Below, piece by piece: positions 36,458 to 45,686 of a stretch of 64,000 nt of DNA. Under the pieces are notes generated by a model. It was given only the letters and a program-made list of their open reading frames with translations, did no database searches and was not told where the DNA came from. Position 1 is the stretch's first letter, and every line of letters starts with the position of its first letter. The translations under genes were made by a program, and so were the position numbers. The stretch comes from Streptobacillus moniliformis DSM 12112 (GTDB lineage Bacteria; Fusobacteriota; Fusobacteriia; Fusobacteriales; Leptotrichiaceae). Location of the stretch: the NCBI RefSeq assembly GCF_000024565.1, contig NC_013515.1, forward strand, positions 1,036,497 to 1,100,496, given 5' to 3'.

Positions 36458-36486
36458 ATTATAACCCACCCCCAGTGTTTTGTCAA
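36458..36486 (-). promoter_or_regulatory. Consensus promoter of the OMP triad, with G-rich spacer
   Basis: On the minus strand: TTGACA (36481-36486), a 17-base spacer containing GGGGGTGGG, TATAAT (36458-36463). The start codon is 26 bases after the -10 box. Confidence 0.88.
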
Positions 36487-36556
36487 TAATTAAGTCAATA
36501 TATTTTTTATTGCATGTTTGCACAAAATCTTTCAAAATTAGATTATATTATTTTTA

Positions 36557-37828
36557 TTAATTCCATTTCTCGTTCATTATATTAAATTTATCAAATATAT
36601 AGAATAAAAGACTAATAATTATTCCTATTATTGCTGCAAGATTCATTCCTTGGAAAGTAATACCTAGTAGTTTTACTTGTAATCCTGATAATCCTGCTAT
36701 AAATATTATAGATGTTAATATTAAATTCTGTGGTTTATTAAAGTTTACTTTTTCTTCTACTAATAATCTTAATCCAGATGTTCCTATCATTCCATATAGT
36801 AAGAAAGTTACACCACCTATTACATTGCCTGGTATAGATTGTATTAGTGCTGAAAATGGTCCAATAAATGCCATAAATATAGAAATTATTGCAGCTCCTT
36901 TAATAACCTTGACACTATATACTCCTGTTATTGCCATTACCCCTATATTTTCACCATAAGTTGTAGTTGGTACACCACCTACTAATCCAGAAAGCATAGT
37001 TGAAAAATTATCAGCAAATAAGCTTTTATGTAAGCCTGGATCTTTTATTAAATCTCTTCCTATTATCCTACTTGTTACAACTTGATGAGATATGTGCTCT
37101 GAAACAATTACAAATATTACAGGCAACATCGTTACCATTGCTGTAATATTAAATTTAGCTAATTCAAATTTTGGTATAGTAAATAACGAAACATTAATGA
37201 CATTTGAAAAATCTACCATATTTAAATATATAGAAGTTACATATCCTACAACAATAGCTATTAATATAGGTATAGTTGCAAAAAATTTTCTAAATAAAAC
37301 TGAACCTAATATTGCAACAGATAATGTAACAGCAAACACTATTTTATCATTTAATGTAGATGTATTTGTCATTATATTCCCACCAATTTTTCCACCACTT
37401 ATAGTTATTTTTGCCAGTTCAAATCCTATTAAAGATACTACAGAACCCATAGCAGCTGGCGGAAGTATAATATTAATCCAAAATGTTCCAAATTTGTAGA
37501 TTATTATAGAAATAACAATACCTATAAATCCTACAAAAACAAATCCACCTAAGGCATATTCATAACCCATATTAGATATGACAATACCTGCTGGTGCTAA
37601 GAAAGCAAAACTTGACCCTAGATAAGCTGGTGCCTTCCCTTTAGTCAGAAAAATAAAAAGCAATGTACCAATACCATTCATAAGTAGCACTATACCTGTA
37701 TCAATTCCATAAATAATAGGTACTAGCACTGAGGCACCGAACATTGCAAAAGTGTGTTGTAAGCTTAGTGGCACTAATAATTTAGTGGGCACTTTTTCAT
37801 CAACTTGAATAATCTTTCTAATTGACAT
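36557..37828 (-). CDS. uraA: Uracil permease (NCS2 family, UraA-like)
   Basis: 423 residues and about 14 membrane segments. The N-terminus KLLVPLSLQHTFAMFGASVL matches UraA, as do YLGSSFAFLAP, the motif-1-like VFVIVSEHISHQVV (His/Glu region of helix 8) and GGVPTTTYGENIGVMAITGV (helix 10 Glu binding the nucleobase). RBS AGGAGG. Own promoter at 37883 with a leader hairpin. Uracil is favoured over xanthine by the SEHI and TTYGEN motifs. Confidence 0.93.
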   Translation of the reverse strand: MSIRKIIQVDEKVPTKLLVPLSLQHTFAMFGASVLVPIIYGIDTGIVLLMNGIGTLLFIFLTKGKAPAYLGSSFAFLAPAGIVISNMGYEYALGGFVFVGFIGIVISIIIYKFGTFWINIILPPAAMGSVVSLIGFELAKITISGGKIGGNIMTNTSTLNDKIVFAVTLSVAILGSVLFRKFFATIPILIAIVVGYVTSIYLNMVDFSNVINVSLFTIPKFELAKFNITAMVTMLPVIFVIVSEHISHQVVTSRIIGRDLIKDPGLHKSLFADNFSTMLSGLVGGVPTTTYGENIGVMAITGVYSVKVIKGAAIISIFMAFIGPFSALIQSIPGNVIGGVTFLLYGMIGTSGLRLLVEEKVNFNKPQNLILTSIIFIAGLSGLQVKLLGITFQGMNLAAIIGIIISLLFYIFDKFNIMNEKWN

Positions 37829-37845
37829 AATTTCCTCCTTAATTA

Positions 37846-37875
37846 ATTACAGTCTTACTTAGGATTCACTGTAAT
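37846..37875 (-). promoter_or_regulatory. 5'-leader hairpin of uraA
   Basis: ATTACAGT and ACTGTAAT arms (8 bp, perfect) with a 14-base loop start almost at the predicted +1 and end about 17 bases before the ATG, just before AGGAGG. No recognised PyrR or riboswitch consensus; could stabilise or regulate the message. Confidence 0.5.
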
Positions 37876-37882
37876 TTTTAAG

Positions 37883-37911
37883 ATTTTAACAAAAATAGTC
37901 ATTTATGTCAA
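37883..37911 (-). promoter_or_regulatory. Promoter of uraA
   Basis: On the minus strand: TTGACA (37906-37911), a 17-base spacer, TAAAAT (37883-37888). It adjoins the stop of the small lipoprotein gene. Confidence 0.75.
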
Positions 37912-37917
37912 TACTTT

Positions 37918-38199
37918 TTATTCTGTATAATTATTTTTTTGATATTTTAAAATTTTTCCATCCTCATCAATTTCAAGCATATATATTCCTTTATCCCCAT
38001 ATGCACTAACAAACCATTTCCCAAAACCCCTTTTATATATTCTCATATCCTTATAACCAACTCTTTCAAAAGCTTCTTCAAATATCTTCATACTTGCAAT
38101 ATTTGAAATTTCTTTAATATGATGTTTAGACATAGGTGTAACACCTGAACATGAAATAAATAAAAATAAGGTGAATATAGCTAATATTTTTTTATTCAT
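37918..38199 (-). CDS. Small lipoprotein of unknown function
   Basis: 93 residues. Lipoprotein signal with LFLFISCSG (lipobox ISC). The mature part has a helix (HHIKEISNIASMKIFEEAF) and a small beta-rich end (MRIYKRGFGKWFVSAYGDKG, YMLEIDEDGKILKY) with a PepSY-like feel, but no family is recognised. It follows nrnA by one base and is last in the ruvC-nrnA operon. Confidence 0.75.
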   Translation of the reverse strand: MNKKILAIFTLFLFISCSGVTPMSKHHIKEISNIASMKIFEEAFERVGYKDMRIYKRGFGKWFVSAYGDKGIYMLEIDEDGKILKYQKNNYTE

Positions 38200-38200
38200 A

Positions 38201-39145
38201 TTACCTCCTTAATTCTTTTAATACTATTTCAAGTATCTCTTCTAATTTTCCAGAAAATCTAAATCCAGCAGCTAATACATGTCCTCCACCATTAAATCTT
38301 GAAGCCAGTTTATTTACATCTATATTTTTAGATCTAAAACTACCCTTAAGTTTAGCTTCTTTATCTTCTCTAACAAAAAGTGCAATATCTACATCTTCAA
38401 TACTTAATAATAGCTCTGATATACCATCTGTATCTTCTTCAGATATAGACATGTTTTTCATATCATTTTGCGAAATATAGAAAAAGGCAAACTTTAAATC
38501 TTCATAATATTTGTATTCTACTAATGTTTTCCCAAATACTTTCACTTTTTCTCTACTTTTTGAAAAAAGTATATTAGTGATCTCTCTATTATCAACTCCA
38601 ACTTTCATAAGCTTAGATGCAACATCAAAAGTATTTTCAGTTACATTAGAATGTCTAAAATTACCTGTATCATTAATTATCCCTAAATACATAAACTTTG
38701 CAATTTTTTCATCAAGTTCTATATTAAAAACATCTAAAAACTTATATAACAATTCACATGTAGAAGAAATATCTTCTACATAATTAATATTAAGATATTT
38801 ACTATTACTAATATGATGATCAATATTAATAGTTTCCTTAGCTAAATTAAAAACTTCTTTGTTTATAGCTGCTCTATCAATATTTGCAGTATCAAGCATA
38901 ATAACTAATTCTACATTTTCATCAATATCATTTTTTATATACTTACTTTCATCAAATTTGTATATAAATCTAGGAAGTTCATATTGTATTACTATATCAA
39001 CCTTCTTATTTTTATTATACTTTTCTATCATAAATTTAAAAGCAAATAAAGCTCCAAAGGCATCTCCATCTGGATTTACATGTGCCGATAGAATTATATT
39101 ATCATACTTATCAATTTTTTCTTTAATTTCAAATAATCGTTTCAT
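38201..39145 (-). CDS. nrnA: DHH-DHHA1 phosphoesterase NrnA (oligoribonuclease / pAp phosphatase)
   Basis: 314 residues. Degrades nano-RNA and dephosphorylates 3'-phosphoadenosine 5'-phosphate in relatives. Motifs: ILSAHVNPDGDAFGALFAFK, LVIMLDTANIDR, TINIDHHISNSKYLNINYV, YLGIINDTGNFRHSNV, and the DHHA1 signature FNGGGHVLAAGFRF. Sits 7 bases after ruvC. Confidence 0.95.
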   Translation of the reverse strand: MKRLFEIKEKIDKYDNIILSAHVNPDGDAFGALFAFKFMIEKYNKNKKVDIVIQYELPRFIYKFDESKYIKNDIDENVELVIMLDTANIDRAAINKEVFNLAKETINIDHHISNSKYLNINYVEDISSTCELLYKFLDVFNIELDEKIAKFMYLGIINDTGNFRHSNVTENTFDVASKLMKVGVDNREITNILFSKSREKVKVFGKTLVEYKYYEDLKFAFFYISQNDMKNMSISEEDTDGISELLLSIEDVDIALFVREDKEAKLKGSFRSKNIDVNKLASRFNGGGHVLAAGFRFSGKLEEILEIVLKELRR

Positions 39146-39152
39146 TATTACC

Positions 39153-39755
39153 TCACTTTTTCTTTTTCAAAATATTCTTATAGTCTTCTATGGTTATAAG
39201 GTTTTTATTCTTAATTCTATTTTTTTCAATTATTTGTGTAACCTTATTAACCCTATCCCTAGGATTATTAAGTAAAACTCCAACTCCTCTTATAGTATTA
39301 ATATGATTAATAGCAATAGCAATGGCATCTGCTGCATCATCTGGTTTAGGAATTTCATCTAATTTAAGTATTACTCTTATCATTTCTTGAACTTGTTTTT
39401 TCTCTGCTCTACCATAACCAGTAATACCAGTTTTAACCTGTAATGGAGTATAGTTAAATATTTCAATTCCTGAAATTTGTGCCTTAGCAACTATAACTCC
39501 CCTTGCTTGAGCAACTGTAATTATAGTTTTTTGATTTTTAAAAAAGAATAATTCTTCAATAGCCATATGATCTGGTTTATACATATTAATTAAAGTTTCT
39601 AATTTAAAAAAAATTTGTTCAAGTCTTTCTGGCATAGGTAAATCTTTATCAGTATATATGCATCCATAATCAATTAATTCAACTTTACTATTTTTAAAAT
39701 CTAATATAGAATAACCAATTATAGCAGTACCTGGATCTATTCCTATTACTCTCAT
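39153..39755 (-). CDS. ruvC: Holliday-junction resolvase RuvC
   Basis: About 200 residues from ATG 39755 (RBS AGAGGTG). Acidic active-site pieces MRVIGIDPGTAIIGYSI, HMAIEELFFFKNQKT and PKPDDAADAIAIAINH are in place, with TGYGRAEKKQVQEMI between. It is about 25 residues longer than typical RuvC because of a Lys-rich C-terminal tail. ruvA and ruvB are not adjacent. Confidence 0.95.
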   Translation of the reverse strand: MRVIGIDPGTAIIGYSILDFKNSKVELIDYGCIYTDKDLPMPERLEQIFFKLETLINMYKPDHMAIEELFFFKNQKTIITVAQARGVIVAKAQISGIEIFNYTPLQVKTGITGYGRAEKKQVQEMIRVILKLDEIPKPDDAADAIAIAINHINTIRGVGVLLNNPRDRVNKVTQIIEKNRIKNKNLITIEDYKNILKKKK

Positions 39756-39777
39756 ATTACACCTCTTTTCTGAGTAA

Positions 39778-39807
39778 ATTATATCATATTTATAATTAGA
39801 TATACAA
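39778..39807 (-). promoter_or_regulatory. Promoter of the ruvC operon
   Basis: On the minus strand: TTGTAT (39802-39807), an 18-base spacer, TATAAT (39778-39783), shortly before the ruvC ribosome site. Confidence 0.65.
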
Positions 39808-39934
39808 CTTGATAAAAAGTGGTGAAGGTATAAATAACGTTTCAAAATATGAAACTATGAAATATTTTGCATTTCAAGAAGTATAGGAAATCCTAGATTT
39901 TCAAATATACAATATATTTAATTTTAAAAAAATG

Positions 39935-39963
39935 TTGAAAAAATAAAATACATCTGATACTCT
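39935..39963 (+). promoter_or_regulatory. Promoter of ldh
   Basis: TTGAAA (39935-39940), a 17-base spacer, TACTCT (39958-39963). The leader to the ATG is about 60 bases. A gttaacaa half-site in the leader (39984 onward) resembles part of a Rex operator but lacks a clear second half. Confidence 0.5.
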
Positions 39964-40031
39964 AAAAATATATTAGGGAATATGTTAACAAAAACTTAAA
40001 ATAGATAATAAATAAATTAGGAGGATAAAAT

Positions 40032-40961
40032 ATGAAAAAAACTGCAAAAGTATCAATTATAGGTGCAGGGTTTGTTGGTTCAGCTACAACTTTATCAATA
40101 GTTCTTTCAGGACTAGCTTCACATGTTGTATTAGTTGACGTAAATAAGGAAAAGGCAAAGGGGGAAGTTCTGGATATAGCTCATGGTGCTGCATTTATTA
40201 AAACTTGTGATATTATTTCAGGTGATTACAAAGATACTAAAGATTCTGATATAGTTATTGTAACAGCAGGTGCAAATCAAAAACCTGGGGAAACAAGACT
40301 TGATTTAGTACATAAAAATGTAGAAATATTCAAAACTATTATTCCACAAGTAACTCGTTATTCACATAATGCTGTATTAGTAATAGCATCTAATCCAGTA
40401 GATGTTCTAAGTTGGGTTGCATACAAATTATCTGGTTTCCCTTCTCATAAAGTAATAGGGACTGGTACTGTACTTGATACTTCAAGATTAAGATATTATC
40501 TAGCTGAAGAATTTGATTTAGATGCAAGAAATGTACATGCATATATTATAGGGGAGCATGGAGATTCAGAATTTCCAGTTTGGTCATCAGCTAATATAGG
40601 ACCATTAAGTTTTGATGATTTTTGTGCAAGAGAAGCTAAAAATGCAGAGGAATTAAAAGAAAAAATTCATCACAAGGTTAGAGATGCTGCTTATGAAATT
40701 ATTTCAAGAAAAGGTTATACTAACTATGCAATAGGTATGGCTATAAGAAGTATAGTAGAGGCTATTTTAAGAGATGAAAATTGTATTTTAACAATATCAA
40801 CATACAATCAACTTGAAGATGTTTATTATTCTGTTCCTAATGTAGTTGGTAGAAATGGTCAACATTTAAAAATATGCCCTGAATTTGAAGAACACGAAAA
40901 AGAAAAACTAGAAAACACAAAAAAAGTACTTAAAGATGTTATTAAAACTATTAAGATATAA
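40032..40961 (+). CDS. ldh: L-lactate dehydrogenase
   Basis: NADH-dependent reduction of pyruvate to lactate. 309 residues: NAD-binding VSIIGAGFVGSATTLSI, the substrate-specificity loop GANQKPGETRLDLV (Gln marks LDH rather than malate dehydrogenase), catalytic Asp/Arg in GTGTVLDTSRLRYYLAEE and catalytic His in IIGEHGDSEFPVWS. RBS AGGAGG. Monocistronic with its own terminator; consistent with fermentative metabolism. Confidence 0.97.
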   Translation: MKKTAKVSIIGAGFVGSATTLSIVLSGLASHVVLVDVNKEKAKGEVLDIAHGAAFIKTCDIISGDYKDTKDSDIVIVTAGANQKPGETRLDLVHKNVEIFKTIIPQVTRYSHNAVLVIASNPVDVLSWVAYKLSGFPSHKVIGTGTVLDTSRLRYYLAEEFDLDARNVHAYIIGEHGDSEFPVWSSANIGPLSFDDFCAREAKNAEELKEKIHHKVRDAAYEIISRKGYTNYAIGMAIRSIVEAILRDENCILTISTYNQLEDVYYSVPNVVGRNGQHLKICPEFEEHEKEKLENTKKVLKDVIKTIKI

Positions 40962-40966
40962 GAAAA

Positions 40967-40992
40967 GTTGCAGAAAAATCTGCAACCTTTTT
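40967..40992. terminator. Terminator of ldh, also facing the operon ending at 40991
   Basis: GTTGCAG (40967-40973) / CTGCAAC (40980-40986) with AAAAAT loop; followed by a T-rich run (ctttttatttt) on the plus strand and by TTTTC on the minus strand, so it can serve both convergent units. Confidence 0.9.
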
Positions 40993-41455
40993 ATTTTTCA
41001 AAAATTTCTAATATTTTCTCACTAGAAATTTCTTCTTCATTTATTTCTTTAATCATATTTCCATCTTTAATAATTCCTATAGATGGTATAGATTGTATGT
41101 TAAGTTTTTCTAATATTTCTTTATTCTTATCTAGGTAAAAGTCAAAATTATACTTCTTTTCATTAATAAATTCTAAAGTTTCTTTTTCATAATTAGAAAA
41201 TTCATCTTCTGTAGGAATAAAAGGAAGCATTATAACAGTAATTTTTACATCTTTTAATTTATCTTGTATTTTACTTAACTCTTCTAATTCTTCTTGACAA
41301 TGAGGACACCAACTAGTAGCATAAACTATTATATTGTTCTCTTTTTTAATTACATTTTCATAATTTTTATTATTAACAATTTTAATATTATTATTTTCAG
41401 CTAAAACACATGAAAATGTTATAAATGTCATTAAAATCAATATTATTTTTTTCAT
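40991..41455 (-). CDS. Periplasmic thioredoxin-like protein with CPHC active site
   Basis: 154 residues with an N-terminal signal (MKKIILILMTFITFSCVLA); either a lipoprotein (Cys 16) or cleaved after Ala. The redox motif is IIVYATSWCPHCQEELEEL, with CPHC as in DsbA/TlpA-like proteins. The cis-Pro is in LNIQSIPSIGIIKDGN. It probably handles thiol-disulfide exchange in the envelope; the partner is unknown. Last gene of the long operon from 50829. Confidence 0.85.
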   Translation of the reverse strand: MKKIILILMTFITFSCVLAENNNIKIVNNKNYENVIKKENNIIVYATSWCPHCQEELEELSKIQDKLKDVKITVIMLPFIPTEDEFSNYEKETLEFINEKKYNFDFYLDKNKEILEKLNIQSIPSIGIIKDGNMIKEINEEEISSEKILEIFEK

Positions 41456-41466
41456 CTTAAACTCCC

Positions 41467-42825
41467 TTATTTATTATTTATCAATATATTAGTATATACT
41501 CTTATTTTTTCTTTATCACCATTTTTATTAGCTAGATCCACTAGTAGCTCTAAAGCTTTAAGTTCATTTTGAGAAAGTGCTATAATAGCATATTTTTTCT
41601 TAGTATCTACATCATCACTTAATAATGAAATTTCATAACTTGCAGCTCCAACTCCAAGTTTAGATGCTATCTTTAAATTATCAATATAGCTAGACATCTT
41701 AGGATTTATTCCTGATGTCATCTCTAAATTTTTTACTATAGAATAATAATTAAGAATTGAATTTAAGTTTCCTTTTTCAAAACTCTTCTTATACATTTCT
41801 AATGCTTTATTTGTTTCATCTGAATTTTCATAATATTCACCTAATTTACTATATACAGGAATATATTCTAATAATTCTAAACTATCATAAATTTGTTTTG
41901 CTTTACTCCATTCATCATTACTATATAGTAAATTGGCTTTCATAAATTGAATATCCTTATTATATTCAACAACTTGATCAAGTATTTCTATAGCTTTTTT
42001 TCTCTTACTTTTAGTAGATAAATCTGAATACTCAGCAAGTTTTAATGCTGATTTTGCATATTTATGCTTAATATATAGCTCTCTATATATTTTTATAGCA
42101 TTTTCAATTTCACCTTCCATTTCTAAAAAGCTAGCTTTAGCAAATAAAGCATCAACATTTTCCATTTCTATAAAAGGCTTAAGTATCTTATATGCCACCG
42201 ATACATCATCTCTATCTAAAAGAAATTTACCTAAAGTATATCTTTCTGAATCTTCTATTTTATTTTGATTAAATTTAACATATAGTTCTTCCATATGTTT
42301 AAATTCTTCTAAATGATTTTTCATATCAACATATGTTGGATATATAGTAAAATTATTTTGAGCATATGCTTTTTCAAAATACTCATAAGCTTCACTATAT
42401 CTTTTTAATGAATATAGGTAAGTTGCTAAAAATGATGTTGCTCCTATATTACCTTGATCAGAAGCTTCTTTTAATTTATCTATAGACTGTTCATATTTAT
42501 TAGCAAATATTAATGAAGTTGCTTCTCTATACTCTGCATAACCAGAAGATTTACCTATTTTATTTGAATAAAATGAATTTAAGATATCTTCATCTCCTAA
42601 ATAATTTATTACTTCATAAATATCTTCATCATTACCTCTATAAGCTTTTTCAAAATTCTTTAAAGCCTCCTCATTTTCTTCCCTATATATACTAACTATT
42701 CCATCTTCAATATAGTCAAAGGTTTTGCTATCATAATTTAATTTCTTATATTGAAATATTAATAATATAGCTAATGCGAAAAGAACTATAATAAAAATTT
42801 CTTTTATTATTCTATTTTTCTTCAT
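41467..42825 (-). CDS. Membrane-anchored TPR/Sel1-like repeat protein
   Basis: 452 residues. One N-terminal membrane anchor (IFIIVLFALAILLIFQY) is followed by helical repeats with TPR-type periodicity: NEEALKNFEKAYRGN, YEQSIDKLKEASDQGNIGA, YSEAYEYFEKAYAQN, ETNKALEMYKKSFEKGN. Likely a scaffold in the periplasm; no enzymatic motif. Nine bases separate it from metG. Confidence 0.82.
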   Translation of the reverse strand: MKKNRIIKEIFIIVLFALAILLIFQYKKLNYDSKTFDYIEDGIVSIYREENEEALKNFEKAYRGNDEDIYEVINYLGDEDILNSFYSNKIGKSSGYAEYREATSLIFANKYEQSIDKLKEASDQGNIGATSFLATYLYSLKRYSEAYEYFEKAYAQNNFTIYPTYVDMKNHLEEFKHMEELYVKFNQNKIEDSERYTLGKFLLDRDDVSVAYKILKPFIEMENVDALFAKASFLEMEGEIENAIKIYRELYIKHKYAKSALKLAEYSDLSTKSKRKKAIEILDQVVEYNKDIQFMKANLLYSNDEWSKAKQIYDSLELLEYIPVYSKLGEYYENSDETNKALEMYKKSFEKGNLNSILNYYSIVKNLEMTSGINPKMSSYIDNLKIASKLGVGAASYEISLLSDDVDTKKKYAIIALSQNELKALELLVDLANKNGDKEKIRVYTNILINNK

Positions 42826-42833
42826 TTATACTC

Positions 42834-44708
42834 CTATTTTATACTTGTTGAAACCTTAACCAAAGGATCTATTTCAACTAATGAAACTTTCTTTTTCTCT
42901 GCTGTAGTAAGTAACATACCTTGAGAAAGTATACCTCTAATTTCCACAGGTTTTAAGTTTAAAACTGCCATTACTTTTTTACCTACTAAACTTTGTTCAT
43001 TTTTATAATATCTTGCAACAGCAGAAACTATTTGTCTAAGCTCTGTTCCAGTATCTACTATAAATCTTAGTAAAGAATTATTTTCAACAACTCTTTCTAC
43101 TTTTTTTATTTCCACAACCCTTATATCTACTTCATTAAAATGCTCTATATTAATAGGATTATTTATTATTAAATTTTCTTCAAATTCAGACTTAGGTAAT
43201 TCTATTCTTGGAAATAGAACTTCAGCTTTATTTAATTTATTATTTTCTGGATACATTCCCCATTCTTTAATATTCTCAAGTGATAATTCTTTTTCTTCTA
43301 AAGCTAATTGATTTAGTATTTTTTTAGATGAATCTGGCATTACAGGAGAAATTAATACAGCTATTTTATATATTCCATCAATTAGGTTATATAGCACTGT
43401 TTTAAGTCTACCCATATCATTATTTTTATATAAAGTCCATGGTTCTGATTCATCTATATATTTATTTAATCTCGATATAAATTTCCATATACATTTAAGC
43501 ATTTCAGAAAAATTATATTCCGAATAATAAATATCAATATTTTTTAATGTTTCAGACCATAAATTTATTATTTCATTATCAAGATCATTTAATTCATTTA
43601 TTCCATAAACTATAGAATCAAAATACTTATTTTGCATTCCAATTACTCTATTTAATAAGTTACCTAAATCATTTGCAAGATCTGAATTTATTCTTTGAAT
43701 AACTGCCATGTTAGAATAGTCAGCATCCTGACCAAATGTTGCCTCTCTTAATAAGAAATATCTAAACTGATCTAAACCATATTTATTTACCTCATCTATA
43801 GGATCTACAACATTACCTAAAGATTTAGACATTTTTTGACCATCTTTTGTCCACCAACCATGTACTGCTAATACATCAGGTAATTTTATACCTGCTGCCA
43901 TAAGCATAGCTGGCCATATTATTGCATGAAATCTTAATATATCCTTACCTACCATATGAACTACTTCTGAATTATTCCAATATATGTCAAAAATTTCACT
44001 ATTATATCCAGCAGCAGTTAAATATGAATTTAGTGCATCAAACCATACATAAACTATGTGTCCTTTTTCAAGTTCTAATGGTATCCCCCAATTAAATGTA
44101 GTTCTTGAAATAGATAAATCTTGCAGTCCTTGTTTTATAAATGAAATAACTTCATTTTTTCTGTTATTTGGTCTAATAAAATTAGGATGTTCTTCATAAA
44201 ACTTTAGTAACTTATCTTCATATTTTGATAACTTAAAGAAAAAAGACTTCTCTTTCATATCAATTACAGGTTTACCCATGTATAAGCCATCTACTAATTG
44301 TGATTCTGTAACAAAAGTTTCTTCACTTACTGAATATTTACCTATATATTCTCCACTATATATATCTCCATTTTCATAAACTTTTCTAATTATATCTCCT
44401 ACTGTAAATTTATGTTTATCACTAGTAGTTCTTACAAATTCAGAATAATCTATATTAAGTATATCCCATAAATTAATAAAATCTTCTTTCATTTTGTCTA
44501 CCCATTGTTGAGGTGTTACATTATTTTTTTCAGCAGATTCTTGTATTTTTTGACCATGTTCATCAATTCCAGTAATTAATCTAACATTTTTACCTTTTAG
44601 GTTATTATATCTTGCAACAACATCACAAATTATTGTTGTATAAGCTGTACCTATATGTGGTTTAGCATTAGGATAATAAATTGGTGTTGTAATATAGAAA
44701 TTATTCAT
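42834..44708 (-). CDS. metG: Methionyl-tRNA synthetase
   Basis: 624 residues. Class I signature YPNAKPHIGTAYTT (HIGH-type, about residues 13-24) and KMSKS at 292-296. The connective insert reads YIGKYSVSEETFVTESQL, where zinc-type enzymes have cysteines, so this is the zinc-less form. The C-terminal OB-fold tRNA-binding domain (VDIRVVEIKKVERVV; GILSQGMLLTTAEKK) occupies the last 110 residues. The start lies within the end of folA. Confidence 0.97.
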   Translation of the reverse strand: MNNFYITTPIYYPNAKPHIGTAYTTIICDVVARYNNLKGKNVRLITGIDEHGQKIQESAEKNNVTPQQWVDKMKEDFINLWDILNIDYSEFVRTTSDKHKFTVGDIIRKVYENGDIYSGEYIGKYSVSEETFVTESQLVDGLYMGKPVIDMKEKSFFFKLSKYEDKLLKFYEEHPNFIRPNNRKNEVISFIKQGLQDLSISRTTFNWGIPLELEKGHIVYVWFDALNSYLTAAGYNSEIFDIYWNNSEVVHMVGKDILRFHAIIWPAMLMAAGIKLPDVLAVHGWWTKDGQKMSKSLGNVVDPIDEVNKYGLDQFRYFLLREATFGQDADYSNMAVIQRINSDLANDLGNLLNRVIGMQNKYFDSIVYGINELNDLDNEIINLWSETLKNIDIYYSEYNFSEMLKCIWKFISRLNKYIDESEPWTLYKNNDMGRLKTVLYNLIDGIYKIAVLISPVMPDSSKKILNQLALEEKELSLENIKEWGMYPENNKLNKAEVLFPRIELPKSEFEENLIINNPINIEHFNEVDIRVVEIKKVERVVENNSLLRFIVDTGTELRQIVSAVARYYKNEQSLVGKKVMAVLNLKPVEIRGILSQGMLLTTAEKKKVSLVEIDPLVKVSTSIK

Positions 44709-45171
44709 CTTTCCTCCTTGTGTATATATATAGCTTAAATGTATTATAGTTTACAACTTCAGTAGAATATTCATCATAATTTATACTAGGAAAATATCTA
44801 TCAGCATCTGGAAATTTTCCATCTATTTTAGAAAGATATATTTTTTCTGTATATTTTAAAAATTGTTTATATATATTTTCTCCACCAATAACATATATTA
44901 TTTCATCACTATCTACATATTTTTCTAATATTTTATCTATATTTCTTAATACATAAATATCCTCATTTTCTTCTAAAGTAGTACTTATTACTATATTTTC
45001 TCTTAAATCTAAGGGTCTACCTATAGATAAATATGTGTTTTTACCCATAACTATTTTATGATTTAAAGTAAGTTTTCTAAAAAATCTTAATTCCTCAGAA
45101 TTATGCCAAAGCATTTTATTATCCTTACCTATTTCATTATTTTCACCTACTGCAACTACAATATGTATCAT
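44701..45171 (-). CDS. folA: Dihydrofolate reductase
   Basis: 156 residues. IHIVVAVGENNEIGKDNKMLWH (here split as IHIVVAVGEN / EIGKDNKMLWH) gives the N-terminal strand and Met20-type loop. KIVMGKNTYLSIGRPL and YVIGGENIYKQFLKYTEKIY are the NADPH- and substrate-binding signatures. It overlaps trmL (ATGA) and metG. No thymidylate synthase gene is adjacent. Confidence 0.93.
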   Translation of the reverse strand: MIHIVVAVGENNEIGKDNKMLWHNSEELRFFRKLTLNHKIVMGKNTYLSIGRPLDLRENIVISTTLEENEDIYVLRNIDKILEKYVDSDEIIYVIGGENIYKQFLKYTEKIYLSKIDGKFPDADRYFPSINYDEYSTEVVNYNTFKLYIYTRRKDE

Positions 45172-45686
45172 TTAAGTGTTGCTCCTTTAACTGTTAAATC
45201 TTTTCTAATTGCTTCTACTTTTTCATCTTCCATATTAAATTCAAAGTTTTGCTGTCTTAATGCCTCATAAAGTATTATTACAGCTGAATTTGATAGATTA
45301 AGTGATCTACCAATTTTTAGCATAGGTATAGTAATATTTTGTTCTTTATATCTATTTAAAATTTCTTCTGGTAATCCACGAGATTCTGGTCCAAACATTA
45401 TATAGTCATCTTCTTCAAATTGTACATCACTGTATTTTCTATCAGTTTTAGTTGTAGCAAAATATATTTTTCCACTACCTTTATTTTCCATAAAGTCTTC
45501 AAATGATTCCCATATTTTTAAATCAACATATTTCCAGTAATCTAATCCTGTTCTTTTTATATGCTTATCACTAATTTCAAAACCTAATGGTTTGATTAAA
45601 TGAAGAGTTGTATTAGTTATCACACAACTTCTTCCAATATTACCCGTATTATACGGCATTTCTGGTTGATATAAGACTATATTCAC
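45168..45686 (-). CDS. trmL: tRNA (cytidine/uridine-34-2'-O)-methyltransferase TrmL
   Basis: SPOUT-class enzyme of about 172 residues that 2'-O-methylates the wobble base of tRNA-Leu. Knot motifs: MPYNTGNIGRSCVITNTTLH, IMFGPESRGLPEEIL and IGRSLNLSNSAVIILYEALR. GTG at 45686 overlaps the rseP stop (GTGA) and has GGGGGC upstream; a TTG four codons earlier is in frame. I favour GTG because homologues begin at NIVLYQPE. Confidence 0.93.
   Translation of the reverse strand: MNIVLYQPEMPYNTGNIGRSCVITNTTLHLIKPLGFEISDKHIKRTGLDYWKYVDLKIWESFEDFMENKGSGKIYFATTKTDRKYSDVQFEEDDYIMFGPESRGLPEEILNRYKEQNITIPMLKIGRSLNLSNSAVIILYEALRQQNFEFNMEDEKVEAIRKDLTVKGATLK

Noticed and set aside
39970-40010. Rex operator in the ldh leader
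   Set aside because: Only one half-site-like gttaacaa is seen; the second half needed for the palindrome is missing.
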